Positions 34,150 to 42,156 of a stretch of 64,000 nt of DNA are shown here, piece after piece (positions within the stretch are counted from its first letter, which is position 1; every line of letters starts with the position of its first letter). Below the pieces are notes generated by a model that was given only the letters and a program-made list of their open reading frames with translations, was not told the DNA's origin and ran no database searches. The position numbers and the translations under genes were made by a program. Source of the DNA: Rufibacter sediminis (GTDB lineage Bacteria; Bacteroidota; Bacteroidia; Cytophagales; Hymenobacteraceae); contig NZ_JACOAF010000020.1 of assembly GCF_014269285.1 (NCBI RefSeq), forward strand, positions 310,001 through 374,000, read 5' to 3'.

Positions 34150-34572
34150 GTGGTTGAGAGAGAGATTTTAGAAGGTAACCTGCACCTGACGTATCGCAAA
34201 GACCTGGACATTCTGTTCCTGCGGTGGTTTCGGGTGCCAGACTCTGCCCAGTTACGGCAAGGCTACCTGCAGGCGTTGGAGCTGGCCAAAGAAATGAAGA
34301 GCGCCTACTGGATGTTCGACCTACGGAGCCGGGGGCAGGTTTCCCCGGAAGACGAGACCTGGCTTCTGCAGACGTTCTTTCCGCGGGTGGAAGAAGAGCT
34401 GGGGTACCAAGGCTACTTCGCCAATCTCGTGACTCCCAGCCATTATGCGTATATCCGTGATGTAGTCGGGTTGGAGTACCTGGAGAAGTACGGAAAGATC
34501 ATCAAGTTAGGCATCTACACCTCTGAACAGGATGCCGTGGCCTGGCTTCTGGAAAGCCGCGCCAACCGGTAG
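34150..34572 (+). CDS. STAS/SpoIIAA-like small protein, unknown
   Basis: 140 residues from a GTG at 34150. No signal peptide or membrane helix. Predicted alpha/beta alternation (LHLTYRKDLDILFLRW, GYLQALELAKEMKSAYWMFDLRSRG, WLLQTFFPRVEEELG, YFANLVTP, KIIKLGIYTSEQDAVAWLLE) resembles the SpoIIAA-like/STAS-like fold seen in Bacteroidota. Role unknown. Convergent with the EamA gene, 7 bp apart. Confidence 0.65.
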   Translation: MVEREILEGNLHLTYRKDLDILFLRWFRVPDSAQLRQGYLQALELAKEMKSAYWMFDLRSRGQVSPEDETWLLQTFFPRVEEELGYQGYFANLVTPSHYAYIRDVVGLEYLEKYGKIIKLGIYTSEQDAVAWLLESRANR

Positions 34573-34579
34573 GGCATTT

Positions 34580-35494
34580 CTACTTCGCCCGGTTCACCAG
34601 CAACACGCCTCCCAGAATAATTCCCATCCCCAGGTAGTGCATCAGATGGATCGATTCTCCATCGGCTACTCCCCAGATCAAGGCCACAATCGGCATGAGG
34701 TACGTAGACGTGCTCGCGAACAGCGTGTTGGTCATGTGAATCAACTTGTTGTAGAACACCAGGCCAATGGCCGTGCTGAATACCGCCAGCAGCGTGATGT
34801 AGCCCAAAGCCTCCCAGGCCGCCGGCTGCGTGGCCAGTTTCTCCAGAGCCGAAGTGGTGCAGAGATATAGAAAGGCAATGGGCCCCACCGTGAGCAGCGC
34901 CAGGCTAGCCATGGTCAACGGCTTAATGCCTGCCAGGCAATGTTTGATGATGTTCAGGCTGCCGCCGTACAGCACCGTGGCCAACACCACGTACAAACCA
35001 TAGAAGGAATTGGACGAAGCCTCCTGGGCGCTCCCCAGAAAAATCAATACCGCCGTTCCGATAATTCCGATCAGGATGCCCACCACGCGCAAAAGCGTGA
35101 TCTTCTGCTGAAAGAAAATAGCCCCGATGATCAGGGTGAAAAGCGCCGTCAGGGAGTTCAGCACGCCGGCCAGGCCACTCGCCAGCTGCGTCTCGGCGAA
35201 GGCGAAGAGGAACGCCGGAATCAGGTTGCCAATCAGGCCACTCAGCAAAAGGAACTTCCACTGCCCCGGTTTCGGCGCTTTCAATCCTTTCAGGGCGAAG
35301 GGCAGCAGCGCCAGCGTGGCAATGGTAATCCGGATGGCGCCCAGCTCATCGGAGGAAAAAACCGCCAGGCCTTTTTTGATCAAAATGAACGAAGTGCCCC
35401 AGATGAGCGCCAAGCCCATCAGAATCACCCAGGCCAAGGCCGGGGTGGAGGTGGTGGAGTTTGGAAGAGCCGGAGACGTGGTTGGGGTAGACAC
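34580..35494 (-). CDS. EamA-family (DMT) transporter
   Basis: 304 residues from a GTG at 35494. The open frame continues upstream to 35563 but starts inside a palindrome copy, so the shorter start is preferred. Ten membrane helices in two EamA repeats: the first begins VILMGLALIWGTSFILIKKGL, the second GLYVVLATVLYGGSLNIIKH. Drug/metabolite-transporter family members export amino acids, nucleosides or other metabolites; substrate unknown. Confidence 0.85.
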   Translation of the reverse strand: MSTPTTSPALPNSTTSTPALAWVILMGLALIWGTSFILIKKGLAVFSSDELGAIRITIATLALLPFALKGLKAPKPGQWKFLLLSGLIGNLIPAFLFAFAETQLASGLAGVLNSLTALFTLIIGAIFFQQKITLLRVVGILIGIIGTAVLIFLGSAQEASSNSFYGLYVVLATVLYGGSLNIIKHCLAGIKPLTMASLALLTVGPIAFLYLCTTSALEKLATQPAAWEALGYITLLAVFSTAIGLVFYNKLIHMTNTLFASTSTYLMPIVALIWGVADGESIHLMHYLGMGIILGGVLLVNRAK

Positions 35495-35541
35495 AGAGAT
35501 AGCGCTGAAAATGAACGAACAAAGATAACGGATGTCCAGGA

Positions 35542-35577
35542 GCTTTGAGCCTGTTTTTAGCAAAACAGGCTTGAAAC
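35542..35577. repeat. GTTTT/AAAAC palindrome, copy 18
   Basis: GCTTTGAGCCTGTTTTTAGCAAAACAGGCTTGAAAC. The inner arms pair well; the outer left flank is altered to CTTTG. Confidence 0.75.
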
Positions 35578-35587
35578 GGAGCTTGCA

Positions 35588-35776
35588 GAGACACTCGTAG
35601 GTCTGAAGACGCTACGAGGCCGTGAGGCGAGGACGGTTAGATAGATTTTGAAGGCTGATGGCCTAGGGTCTGGCTTAGAAAAAAACCTCACAGGTTTTCA
35701 AAACCTGTGAGGTTTGAAGCAGTAACACCGCCCGGTCAAAAGACCTCGTAGTGTCCAGAGGTCCTACGAGTGTCTC
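35588..35776. repeat. Nested inverted repeats
   Basis: Outer arms GAGACACTCGTAGG (35588-35601) and CCTACGAGTGTCTC (35763-35776) are perfect. The inner repeat is AAACCTCACAGGTTTT-C-AAAACCTGTGAGGTTT (35683-35715), 16-bp perfect arms, a motif I have seen in other Bacteroidota genomes. Confidence 0.85.
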
Positions 35777-35807
35777 CGCCAATGACTCTATGCACCCGGA
35801 AAAACAA

Positions 35808-35853
35808 AATCCGTTTTGGGGCTAATTTGTAAAAATCAGTTCCAAAACGGATT
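35808..35853. repeat. GTTTT/AAAAC palindrome, copy 19
   Basis: AATCCGTTTTGGGGCTAATTTGTAAAAATCAGTTCCAAAACGGATT. Outer arms perfect for 11 bp; lies 23 bp from the dusB 3' end. Confidence 0.85.
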
Positions 35854-35876
35854 CTATGGACAAGCTTCAAAAGACG

Positions 35877-36875
35877 TTACGCCTCGGCGTACTCCATGGA
35901 GTTGGCGATCTCGTCCAGGATGGCGTAGATCTCCTGCGGGTCCTCGGTCTGCACCAGACGCGTGCGGTAGCTTTTCACGTTGGGCAAACCCCTGAAGTAA
36001 TTGGCATAGTGGCGGCGCATCTCAAAAATGCCCAGACGCGGGCCTTTCCACTCCAGGCCTTTGTCAAAGTGCATCTTGCACATGTCAATGCGCTCCTGAA
36101 TGGTGGGTGGGGCCAGCAACTCGCCTGTTTGCATGTAGTGTTTCACCTCCCGGAAAATCCACGGATAGCCAATGGAAGCCCGCCCGATCATGACGCCGTC
36201 CACCCCGTATTTATTTTTGTACTCCACGGCTTTCTCGGGCGTGTCAATGTCGCCGTTCCCGAAGATGGGAATATGGATGCGCGGGTTCTCTTTGATCTTC
36301 CGGATGAGGGTCCAGTCGGCCTCGCCTTTGTACATCTGCACGCGCGTGCGGCCGTGCACGGTCAGGGCTTTTATGCCGATGTCCTGCAACCGCTCGGCCA
36401 CTTCCTCCACGTTTTTGGTGGAATCGTCCCAGCCCAGGCGGGTTTTCACCGTCACCGGCAAGCCGAAGGGCTCCACCGCCTGCACAATGGCTGAGGTCAT
36501 GGCCACCATCTTGGGGATATCGCGCAGTAAAGCCGCGCCCGCGCCTTTGCAGGCCACGTTCTTCACCGGACAGCCGTAGTTGATGTCAATTAAGTCTGGG
36601 CCCACCTGCGCCGAGATCACCGCCGACTCCCGCATGGAGTCAATGTCAGAACCGAAGATCTGGATCCCGATGGGTTGCTCGTAGTCAAAGATGTCCAGTT
36701 TCTGGCGGCTCTTGGCGGCATCGCGGATGAGGCCTTCCGAGGAGATGAACTCCGTATACATTAAGTCGGCGCCATTGGCTTTGCAAACGGCCCTGAAGGG
36801 CGGATCGCTGACGTCTTCCATGGGTGCCAACAGCAGCGGGAAGTCCGGGAGCTCTATCTGACCGATTTTTACCAC
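35877..36875 (-). CDS. dusB: tRNA-dihydrouridine synthase (DusB type)
   Basis: 332 residues. FMN-dependent TIM-barrel enzyme that reduces uridine in tRNA D-loops. LLAPMEDVSDPPFR starts the barrel. The catalytic Cys is in DINYGCPVKNVACKGAGAALL. The phosphate-binding HGRTRVQMYKGEADW and FGNGDIDTPEKA, MIGRASIGYPWIFRE complete the signature. It overlaps no other gene and is divergent from the CPBP protease gene, 56 bp away. Confidence 0.94.
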   Translation of the reverse strand: MVKIGQIELPDFPLLLAPMEDVSDPPFRAVCKANGADLMYTEFISSEGLIRDAAKSRQKLDIFDYEQPIGIQIFGSDIDSMRESAVISAQVGPDLIDINYGCPVKNVACKGAGAALLRDIPKMVAMTSAIVQAVEPFGLPVTVKTRLGWDDSTKNVEEVAERLQDIGIKALTVHGRTRVQMYKGEADWTLIRKIKENPRIHIPIFGNGDIDTPEKAVEYKNKYGVDGVMIGRASIGYPWIFREVKHYMQTGELLAPPTIQERIDMCKMHFDKGLEWKGPRLGIFEMRRHYANYFRGLPNVKSYRTRLVQTEDPQEIYAILDEIANSMEYAEA

Positions 36876-36931
36876 GTGATTGAGTTTAAATATTTCGCGT
36901 AAATTTACCTCATTAAAACCACATCGCCTAT

Positions 36932-37876
36932 ATGAAAGGTTTCATCTCGCCTACGCTGCATCCGTTAAAGTCGCTTTTGCTGTTTATCGTGTTTGTGGTG
37001 GCAGGCCAAGCCGTGGGATCTTTCCTGGCCATGTTGTTGATAAAATTGATCTGGGGCTATGGGCCAACGGCAATCTCGGGCATGCTGGCGCGGCCGGCAG
37101 ATTACCCAGACAGCCGCAGTGCGCTGGTTCTGTTCCAGGGCGTGGTGCACCTGGTGGGGTTCACGATTGCCTCGCTGGCTTTCCTGCGGGTGGTTACGCA
37201 GCGGCCCGCCCAGTTTCTTTCGCGCCGCCTTACCGTGCCCATGTCGCTGCTGCTGGGCAGTGCGGTGCTGTTTCTGGTGATTCTGCCCGCCGCCTCCTGG
37301 CTGGTTCACTGGAACGCCAACGTAGATTTCCCGGCGTTTTTAGAGGCTTTTGAGCGATGGGCCCGCGAAAAGGAAGACCTCCTGCGGGAATTGACCCTAG
37401 AACTGACCAAGATAAACACGATTCCGCAGTTGGTGCTGGGCATGGTGGTGTTTGCCGTATTGCCGGCCATTGGCGAGGAATTGGCGTTCAGGGGCATTGT
37501 GCAGCAGGAGTTGCAGCGCTGGTGGAAGAATCCGCACGTGGCTATCTGGGTGGCGGCCATCATCTTCGGGGCCATTCACATGCAGTTCTACGGCGTGGTG
37601 CCGCGCATCATGCTGGGGGTGCTGTTTGGGTACCTGTACTGGTGGTCTGGCAACATCTGGGTGCCTATTGTGGGGCATTTCATCAACAACGGGTTCATGG
37701 TGCTGATGATGTTTCTGGCGCAGCGCAATGCCGTCACAGTCAACGTGGAGTCCACGGAGCCAGAGTCTTTGACCTTGTCACTGGTTTCGCTGGTGCTGAG
37801 CGCCGGCATCCTGTATAGCCTGTACACAGTCTCCCGTCGGCTGCCTTTTCCCGCAGAAGAAAATCCCCGTTTCTAA
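36932..37876 (+). CDS. CPBP family intramembrane glutamic protease
   Basis: 314 residues, about eight membrane helices. The catalytic motif EExxxR is GEELAFRG. The second motif, FGAIHMQFYGVVPRI, supplies His, and the third is VGHFINNG (HxxxN). These are the Rce1/CPBP catalytic elements. Substrate unknown in bacteria, often regulatory proteins or bacteriocin self-immunity. Probably co-transcribed with cdsA 78 bp downstream, though a degenerate palindrome lies between. Confidence 0.9.
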   Translation: MKGFISPTLHPLKSLLLFIVFVVAGQAVGSFLAMLLIKLIWGYGPTAISGMLARPADYPDSRSALVLFQGVVHLVGFTIASLAFLRVVTQRPAQFLSRRLTVPMSLLLGSAVLFLVILPAASWLVHWNANVDFPAFLEAFERWAREKEDLLRELTLELTKINTIPQLVLGMVVFAVLPAIGEELAFRGIVQQELQRWWKNPHVAIWVAAIIFGAIHMQFYGVVPRIMLGVLFGYLYWWSGNIWVPIVGHFINNGFMVLMMFLAQRNAVTVNVESTEPESLTLSLVSLVLSAGILYSLYTVSRRLPFPAEENPRF

Positions 37877-37904
37877 CCTTCTTTTCAGAAATCAGCTATA
37901 AAAC
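37868..37904. repeat. GTTT/AAAAC palindrome, copy 20 (degenerate)
   Basis: CCGTTTCTAACCTTCTTTTCAGAAATCAGCTATAAAAC overlaps the CPBP protease stop codon. Confidence 0.45.
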
Positions 37905-37954
37905 AGCCGTAGATCCGCTAATTGGGCCTACCGGTGTCATATCAATCCTTGTCC

Positions 37955-38785
37955 ATGGAAAAAGAGAAAAAACAAATGAGTAACCTACAGCAGCGCCTGC
38001 TGGCGGGAGTGCTGGGCGGAGCTGTGTTCATAGGAGCCATTTACCTGAGCCAATGGACCTTCTTTGTGCTATTTCTGGCGCTTACCCTGCTGGGGCTGTT
38101 GGAGTTTTACCGGCTGCTCTCGGCCAGAGGGTTCCAGCCCAACCGGCTGATTGGCGCGGTGCTGGGCGTGGGCTTGTATGTCCTGGGGTTTGCCGTAGAG
38201 CGCGGCGATGTGACCAGTGACTGGCTTTTCGTGCTGCCGCCGGTCATGCTGCTGGCGTTGGTGGCCGAGCTGTACCGCAAAAAAGAGCAGCCGTTCACCA
38301 ATGTGGCCCTTACGCTGGTGGGCGTTTTCTACATCGCCGCGCCGTTTACCTTGCTGCACGTACTGGCTTTCCTGCCAGACAGATACAGCTGGCAGATTAT
38401 TCTAGGGGTGATGTTCCTGATCTGGTCGTCAGACACGGGGGCGTACGCGGCCGGCAAATCCTTTGGGAAAAATAAATTATTTCCGCGTATTTCGCCCGGC
38501 AAAACCTGGGAGGGTTGGGTAGGAGGCGTGCTTTTGTCATTGCTAGTGGCTTGGATCCTGTCGCTGTACTTCCAGGATCTGGCGCTGGAACATTGGCTGG
38601 GCGTGGCCGTACTGGTGTCTGTGTTTGGGGTTCTGGGCGATTTGGTGGAATCCATGTTGAAAAGAAGTCTGGACGTGAAAGATTCCGGCACCTTGATTCC
38701 CGGCCACGGCGGCATCTTGGACCGTTTTGACAGCTTGATTTTGGTAGTGCCTTTCCTGGTAGCTTTCCTGGAGTTGGTGCGCTAA
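37955..38785 (+). CDS. cdsA: Phosphatidate cytidylyltransferase (CDP-diglyceride synthase)
   Basis: 276 residues from ATG 37955; the ATG at 37976 (MSNLQQRLL) is an equally good start. About seven or eight membrane helices. The C-terminal signature is LVESMLKRSLDVKDSGTLIPGHGGILDRFDS, with the Asp residues that bind metal. The enzyme makes CDP-diacylglycerol from phosphatidate and CTP for phospholipid synthesis. The psd gene of the same pathway is 1.5 kb downstream. Confidence 0.93.
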   Translation: MEKEKKQMSNLQQRLLAGVLGGAVFIGAIYLSQWTFFVLFLALTLLGLLEFYRLLSARGFQPNRLIGAVLGVGLYVLGFAVERGDVTSDWLFVLPPVMLLALVAELYRKKEQPFTNVALTLVGVFYIAAPFTLLHVLAFLPDRYSWQIILGVMFLIWSSDTGAYAAGKSFGKNKLFPRISPGKTWEGWVGGVLLSLLVAWILSLYFQDLALEHWLGVAVLVSVFGVLGDLVESMLKRSLDVKDSGTLIPGHGGILDRFDSLILVVPFLVAFLELVR

Positions 38786-38836
38786 AATTTCCTTATTTAT
38801 AAATGGGCCAACTTTAGTATCCTGTTGTAAATTTGA

Positions 38837-38844
38837 TAATTTTG
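38837..38844 (+). promoter_or_regulatory. Candidate -7 box (TAATTTTG) for glutamate dehydrogenase
   Basis: TAnnTTTG match 38 bp before the ATG at 38883, in an AT-rich stretch. The -33 element is weak. Confidence 0.45.
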
Positions 38845-38882
38845 CGCCGGAATAATTCTCCTGAATTACAATATTAATAATT

Positions 38883-40178
38883 ATGGCAGCATACAATAGC
38901 AAGATGGCTTATAAGGAGCCTGCACCTATCAAGGACAAGGAGAATCCCTTTGAGTCTATGATGTCCCGTTTCAACATTGCGGCGGAGGTTCTGGGCTTGG
39001 ATGATGAAACGTATGAAGTCCTGAAATCACCTACCCGTCAGGTAATTGTGAACTTGCCCGTTACCATGGACGATGGCAGCGTGAAGGTGTTTGAAGGGTT
39101 CAGGGTCGTGCATTCCAATATTTTGGGTCCGTCTAAAGGCGGTATCCGGTATGACAAAGGGGTTTTTCTGGACGAGGTGAAAGCCCTGGCCGCCTGGATG
39201 ACCTGGAAATGTGCCGTAGTGGACATTCCGTACGGCGGAGCCAAAGGCGGCATTGTGTGTGACCCAACCACCATGTCTGCTGGCGAGATTGAGCGTTTAA
39301 CCCGCGCCTATACCGTGGCGTTGATTGATACCTTCGGTCCGGATCAGGACATTCCGGCCCCGGACATGGGTACTGGCCCGCGCGAGATGGCCTGGCTTAT
39401 GGATGAATATTCCAAAACCAAAGGCATGACGGTGAACTCCGTGGTGACCGGTAAACCATTGGTGTTGGGCGGTTCCCTGGGCCGCGTGGAGGCGACGGGC
39501 CGTGGTGTGATGGTATCGGCGATGGCGGCGATGGAAGTGTTGGGCATGGACCCCACGCAGTCTACCGCAGCGGTGCAGGGTTTCGGGAACGTAGGTTCCT
39601 GGGCCGCGAAATTGCTGGCCGAGCGGGGCGTGAAGATTCTGGGCGTAAGTGACGTGAGCGGCGCTTACTGGAACGAAAACGGCATCAACATTGAGGAAGC
39701 CATCGCCTATAAAAACGCGCACAACGGCCGTCTGGAAGGCTATGCCGGCGCAGAGCCCATCAGCAACGATGAACTGTTGACTTCCGCCGTAGATCTGTTG
39801 GTGCCAGCTGCCGTAGAAGACGTGATTACCGCCCGTAACGCTGACCAGATTCAGGCCAAGCTGATTGTGGAAGGAGCCAACGGCCCAACCTCGGCCAACG
39901 CCGATAAGATTATCAACGAGAAAGGCATTATGGTAGTGCCCGATATTCTGGCCAACTCCGGCGGGGTAACCGTGTCTTACTTTGAGTGGGTGCAGAACCG
40001 CCTGGGCTACAAATGGAGCCTGGACATGGTGACCGAGCGCTCTGACCGGATCATGACCGAGGCCTTCAACAAGGTGTATGCCACCTCGCAGAAATACAAC
40101 GTGCCCATGCGGATTGCCGCGTACATTGTGGCCATAGACAAGGTGGCACAGACCTATAAATTCCGGGGCGGGTTCTAA
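38883..40178 (+). CDS. Glutamate dehydrogenase (Glu/Leu/Phe/Val dehydrogenase)
   Basis: 431 residues. Motifs of NAD-type glutamate dehydrogenases are intact: FRVVHSNILGPSKGGIRY, WKCAVVDIPYGGAKGGIV (catalytic-lysine segment), DIPAPDMGTGPREMAW, GSLGRVEATGRGV, and the NAD-binding VQGFGNVGSWAAKLLA. It interconverts glutamate and 2-oxoglutarate plus ammonia. Length and motifs resemble GudB/RocG. Single-gene unit with its own promoter box and a strong terminator. Confidence 0.94.
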   Translation: MAAYNSKMAYKEPAPIKDKENPFESMMSRFNIAAEVLGLDDETYEVLKSPTRQVIVNLPVTMDDGSVKVFEGFRVVHSNILGPSKGGIRYDKGVFLDEVKALAAWMTWKCAVVDIPYGGAKGGIVCDPTTMSAGEIERLTRAYTVALIDTFGPDQDIPAPDMGTGPREMAWLMDEYSKTKGMTVNSVVTGKPLVLGGSLGRVEATGRGVMVSAMAAMEVLGMDPTQSTAAVQGFGNVGSWAAKLLAERGVKILGVSDVSGAYWNENGINIEEAIAYKNAHNGRLEGYAGAEPISNDELLTSAVDLLVPAAVEDVITARNADQIQAKLIVEGANGPTSANADKIINEKGIMVVPDILANSGGVTVSYFEWVQNRLGYKWSLDMVTERSDRIMTEAFNKVYATSQKYNVPMRIAAYIVAIDKVAQTYKFRGGF

Positions 40179-40219
40179 GGGAAATTCCCTTCGCCTGATC
40201 TGAAAATCATCTATTCTTG

Positions 40220-40260
40220 CCGCCTCCTGTCTTTTTTCTAGACAGGAGGCGGTTTTTTTT
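40220..40260 (+). terminator. Intrinsic terminator after glutamate dehydrogenase
   Basis: CCGCCTCCTGTC (40220-40231) pairs with GACAGGAGGCGG (40241-40252), followed by eight T. Strong stem plus T-run. Confidence 0.95.
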
Positions 40261-40261
40261 A

Positions 40262-40269
40262 TATTTTTG
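40262..40269 (+). promoter_or_regulatory. Candidate -7 box (TATTTTTG) for psd
   Basis: TAnnTTTG match 23 bp before the psd start, directly abutting the preceding terminator T-run. T-richness makes a chance match possible. Confidence 0.35.
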
Positions 40270-40292
40270 TTGTTGAGCCCAACGCGTATCTG

Positions 40293-40979
40293 ATGAAAAT
40301 TCATAAAGAAGGACGAAAGATTCTGTTTTTTACCCTGTTAGGATTGCTGGTAGTGAACCTCTTGCTTTACTACTTCAACAGCGAGCACGTAACATTTAAC
40401 AGGATCTTCTCTGGCGTTTCGTTTATCGTTTTCCTACTTATCCTGCAGTTTTTCCGCAGCCCGTATCGCAACCTGCTTCTCCACGAAGACCTGGTGGTGG
40501 CGCCCGCCGATGGTAAAGTGGTGGTGATTGAGAACGTGGAGGAACCCGAGTACTTCAACGATGTGCGCAAGCAGATTTCCATTTTCATGTCGCCCATCAA
40601 CGTGCACATCACCCGCAACCCGGTGTCTGGCATTGTGAAGTATTTCAAATATCACCCCGGAAACTACTTTGTGGCCTGGCACCCTAAATCCAGTACCAAG
40701 AATGAGCGCACCACCGTAGTGGTAGAGTCATTGGCTGGCCCTGAGGTGCTGTTCCGCCAGATTGCCGGGGCCATGGCGCGCCGCATTGTGTGGTACGTGA
40801 CCGAAGGCGATGAAGTAAACCAAGGCGAGGAGTTCGGTTTCATCAAGTTCGGCTCGCGTGTAGACATCTTCGTGCCGGTTGACACCGAGGTGAAGGTAGA
40901 ATTGGGCCAGAAAACCAAAGGCGGCCAGACCGTCATCGCTCAGTTGAAAACCAGCAGCTCCGGGTCTTTCTTTAGCTAG
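40293..40979 (+). CDS. psd: Phosphatidylserine decarboxylase proenzyme
   Basis: 228 residues, the short PSD type without the long N-terminal domain. Two N-terminal hydrophobic segments (about 9-27, 40-53) anchor it at the membrane. VVAPADGKVVVIE and IFMSPINVHITRNPVSG are conserved. The self-cleavage site is Gly187-Ser188 in IKFGSRVDIF, where Ser188 becomes the pyruvoyl group. It makes phosphatidylethanolamine, working downstream of cdsA and a phosphatidylserine synthase not seen here. Confidence 0.94.
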   Translation: MKIHKEGRKILFFTLLGLLVVNLLLYYFNSEHVTFNRIFSGVSFIVFLLILQFFRSPYRNLLLHEDLVVAPADGKVVVIENVEEPEYFNDVRKQISIFMSPINVHITRNPVSGIVKYFKYHPGNYFVAWHPKSSTKNERTTVVVESLAGPEVLFRQIAGAMARRIVWYVTEGDEVNQGEEFGFIKFGSRVDIFVPVDTEVKVELGQKTKGGQTVIAQLKTSSSGSFFS

Positions 40980-41042
40980 TAATTGGTATCAGGTAGCACG
41001 TATCACGTAGCAAGATTTTCGCCTGATTTTCAGATTGTTTAT

Positions 41043-41087
41043 AAAACGAAGCAGCCTCCTCTTGTCCAGAGGAGGCTGCTTCGTTTT
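41043..41087. terminator. 20-bp perfect hairpin, bidirectional terminator
   Basis: AAAACGAAGCAGCCTCCTCT and its exact reverse complement around TGTCC. A-run and T-run ends serve both strands. The AAAACG is shared with the degenerate palindrome just upstream. Confidence 0.88.
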
Positions 41088-41107
41088 GGGGGTATTTTTC
41101 ACCTGGT

Positions 41108-41181
41108 TATGGCGCGGAAGTTACTTCCGTGACTTGGGAGCAGTATTGCTAGAATGGCACGGAAGTAACTTCCGCGCCATA
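41108..41181. repeat. Perfect 24-bp inverted repeat, 26-bp spacer
   Basis: TATGGCGCGGAAGTTACTTC... and its exact reverse complement (41158-41181). The CGGAAGTTACTTCCG part is itself palindromic. No coding content. Confidence 0.9.
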
Positions 41182-41217
41182 GATGCTAAAGCGCAACAAT
41201 CAAGAAACGTTGATATG

Positions 41218-41260
41218 AAACGAAGAAGCCTCTTCCGCTAAGGAGGAGGCTTCTTCGTTT
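41218..41260. terminator. Hairpin related to 41043-41087
   Basis: AAACGAAGAAGCCTCTTCC pairs with GGAGGAGGCTTCTTCGTTT (one wobble). Its right end CGTTTT is at the same time the left end of palindrome copy 22. Confidence 0.85.
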
Positions 41261-41294
41261 TGAGGCTGTTTTTCAGAAATCAGCCCTGAAACGG
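41256..41294. repeat. GTTTT/AAAC palindrome, copy 22
   Basis: CGTTTTGAGGCTGTTTTTCAGAAATCAGCCCTGAAACGG; shares CGTTTT with the preceding hairpin. 33 bp from the msrC 3' end. Confidence 0.8.
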
Positions 41295-41326
41295 CCATCA
41301 AGAAAGTCGTGCTGCGTGCTACCAAA

Positions 41327-41809
41327 CTAGAACCAGTTCTGGGCCAGTTTCATGATCTGCTCCAGGTACTTCTGGTCCACTTCATCGAAGTCATTGAGCT
41401 CGTCGCTGTCCACGTCCAGCACCATCTTCACCTCGCCGTCTTTGATCACGGGCACCACAATCTCAGACTTGGAGGCGCTGCTGCAGGCAATGTGCCCGGG
41501 GAAGGCCTCCACGTCGGGCACGATGATGGTCTCGCGGCGGGTGTAGCACGCGCCGCACACGCCTTTGTGAAACGGAATACGCGTGCAGGCCACGGGGCCC
41601 TGGAACGGTCCCAGCACCAGCTGGTTTTCTTTGGTGAGGTAAGCGCCCACCCAGAAGAAGCCGAAACTCTGCTTCAGGGCCGCCATCACGTTGGAAAGAT
41701 TGGCGATCAGATCGGTTTCCGGGCCCACCAGGGCTTCAATCTGCGGAAGCAGGGCTTTATATTTCTCTTCTTTGGAGAGGCTGCTGTCAATAAATAAGTC
41801 TTCGGCCAT
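41327..41809 (-). CDS. msrC: Free methionine-(R)-sulfoxide reductase (GAF domain)
   Basis: 160 residues, a single GAF domain. The three redox cysteines of the fRMsr family are Cys75, Cys85 and Cys109 (GPVACTRI, GVCGACY, HIACSS), with the 10- and 24-residue spacing of the E. coli enzyme. An extra Cys88 is present. It reduces free Met-R-sulfoxide in the cytosol with thioredoxin. A TACCTTTG box upstream at 41874-41881 gives a leader of about 60 bases. Confidence 0.93.
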   Translation of the reverse strand: MAEDLFIDSSLSKEEKYKALLPQIEALVGPETDLIANLSNVMAALKQSFGFFWVGAYLTKENQLVLGPFQGPVACTRIPFHKGVCGACYTRRETIIVPDVEAFPGHIACSSASKSEIVVPVIKDGEVKMVLDVDSDELNDFDEVDQKYLEQIMKLAQNWF

Positions 41810-41873
41810 GTAGGTAAGGTGCTAATTCGTAACTGTACTGATGCTCTGTCAAGCCCATCAGTTTCTTCAACGG

Positions 41874-41881
41874 CAAAGGTA
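41874..41881 (-). promoter_or_regulatory. Candidate -7 box (TACCTTTG) for msrC
   Basis: Exact TAnnTTTG on the minus strand, 65 bp upstream of the msrC start codon. Confidence 0.45.
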
Positions 41882-41940
41882 GCGTCGGGAGTTTCCTGGA
41901 GCAACTGTCCTGCGGTATACCAAGCTTGAGAAGGCTATAA

Positions 41941-41999
41941 TTACTGTTTTGGGCCAGTTTTACCCAAATCAGGCCGCTGTACTTCCGCCCTAACAGTAA
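41941..41999. repeat. GTTTT palindrome, copy 23, with an insertion in one arm
   Basis: Left part TTACTGTTTTGGGCCAG + TTTTACCCAAAT is normal. The right arm reads CAGGC, then about 13 extra bases (CGCTGTACTTCCG), then CCCTAACAGTAA, which again pairs with the left end. The element is still foldable with a bulge. Confidence 0.6.
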
Positions 42000-42108
42000 A
42001 CTTTGCGTAGGAAGCCTGAAAAGTAGTTTCCCTCGCCCAAACTTTGTCAGGATGAAAGCGGAAGATTAGTTCTCATCGAATTAAAAGTAAGAATCAGAGT
42101 CGGTTTCT

Positions 42109-42144
42109 GTTTTAGGGCTCCTTTTGCCAAAAAGGCCCCAAAAC
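42109..42144. repeat. GTTTT/AAAAC palindrome, copy 24
   Basis: GTTTTAGGGCTCCTTTTGCCAAAAAGGCCCCAAAAC, 12 bp from the ribD 3' end. Confidence 0.75.
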
Positions 42145-42156
42145 AAGTCTGCTTTT

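Larger units (their letters stand above)
35495..35876. other. Repeat-rich gap between EamA and dusB genes
   Basis: No gene. Palindrome copies at 35542-35577 and 35808-35853 lie at the two ends. Between them is an outer 14-bp inverted repeat (35588-35601 / 35763-35776) containing a perfect 16-bp inverted repeat (35683-35715). Confidence 0.65.
40980..41326. other. Hairpin-packed gap between convergent psd and msrC
   Basis: No gene. Order: degenerate palindrome (41015-41046), long hairpin (41043-41087), perfect 24-bp inverted repeat (41108-41181), second hairpin (41218-41260), palindrome (41256-41293). The two long hairpins resemble each other, as if a module had been duplicated. Confidence 0.7.

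Noticed and set aside
41035-41241. 68-residue open frame in the psd-msrC gap
   Set aside because: It is made of terminator hairpins and an inverted repeat; no RNA or protein family resemblance.
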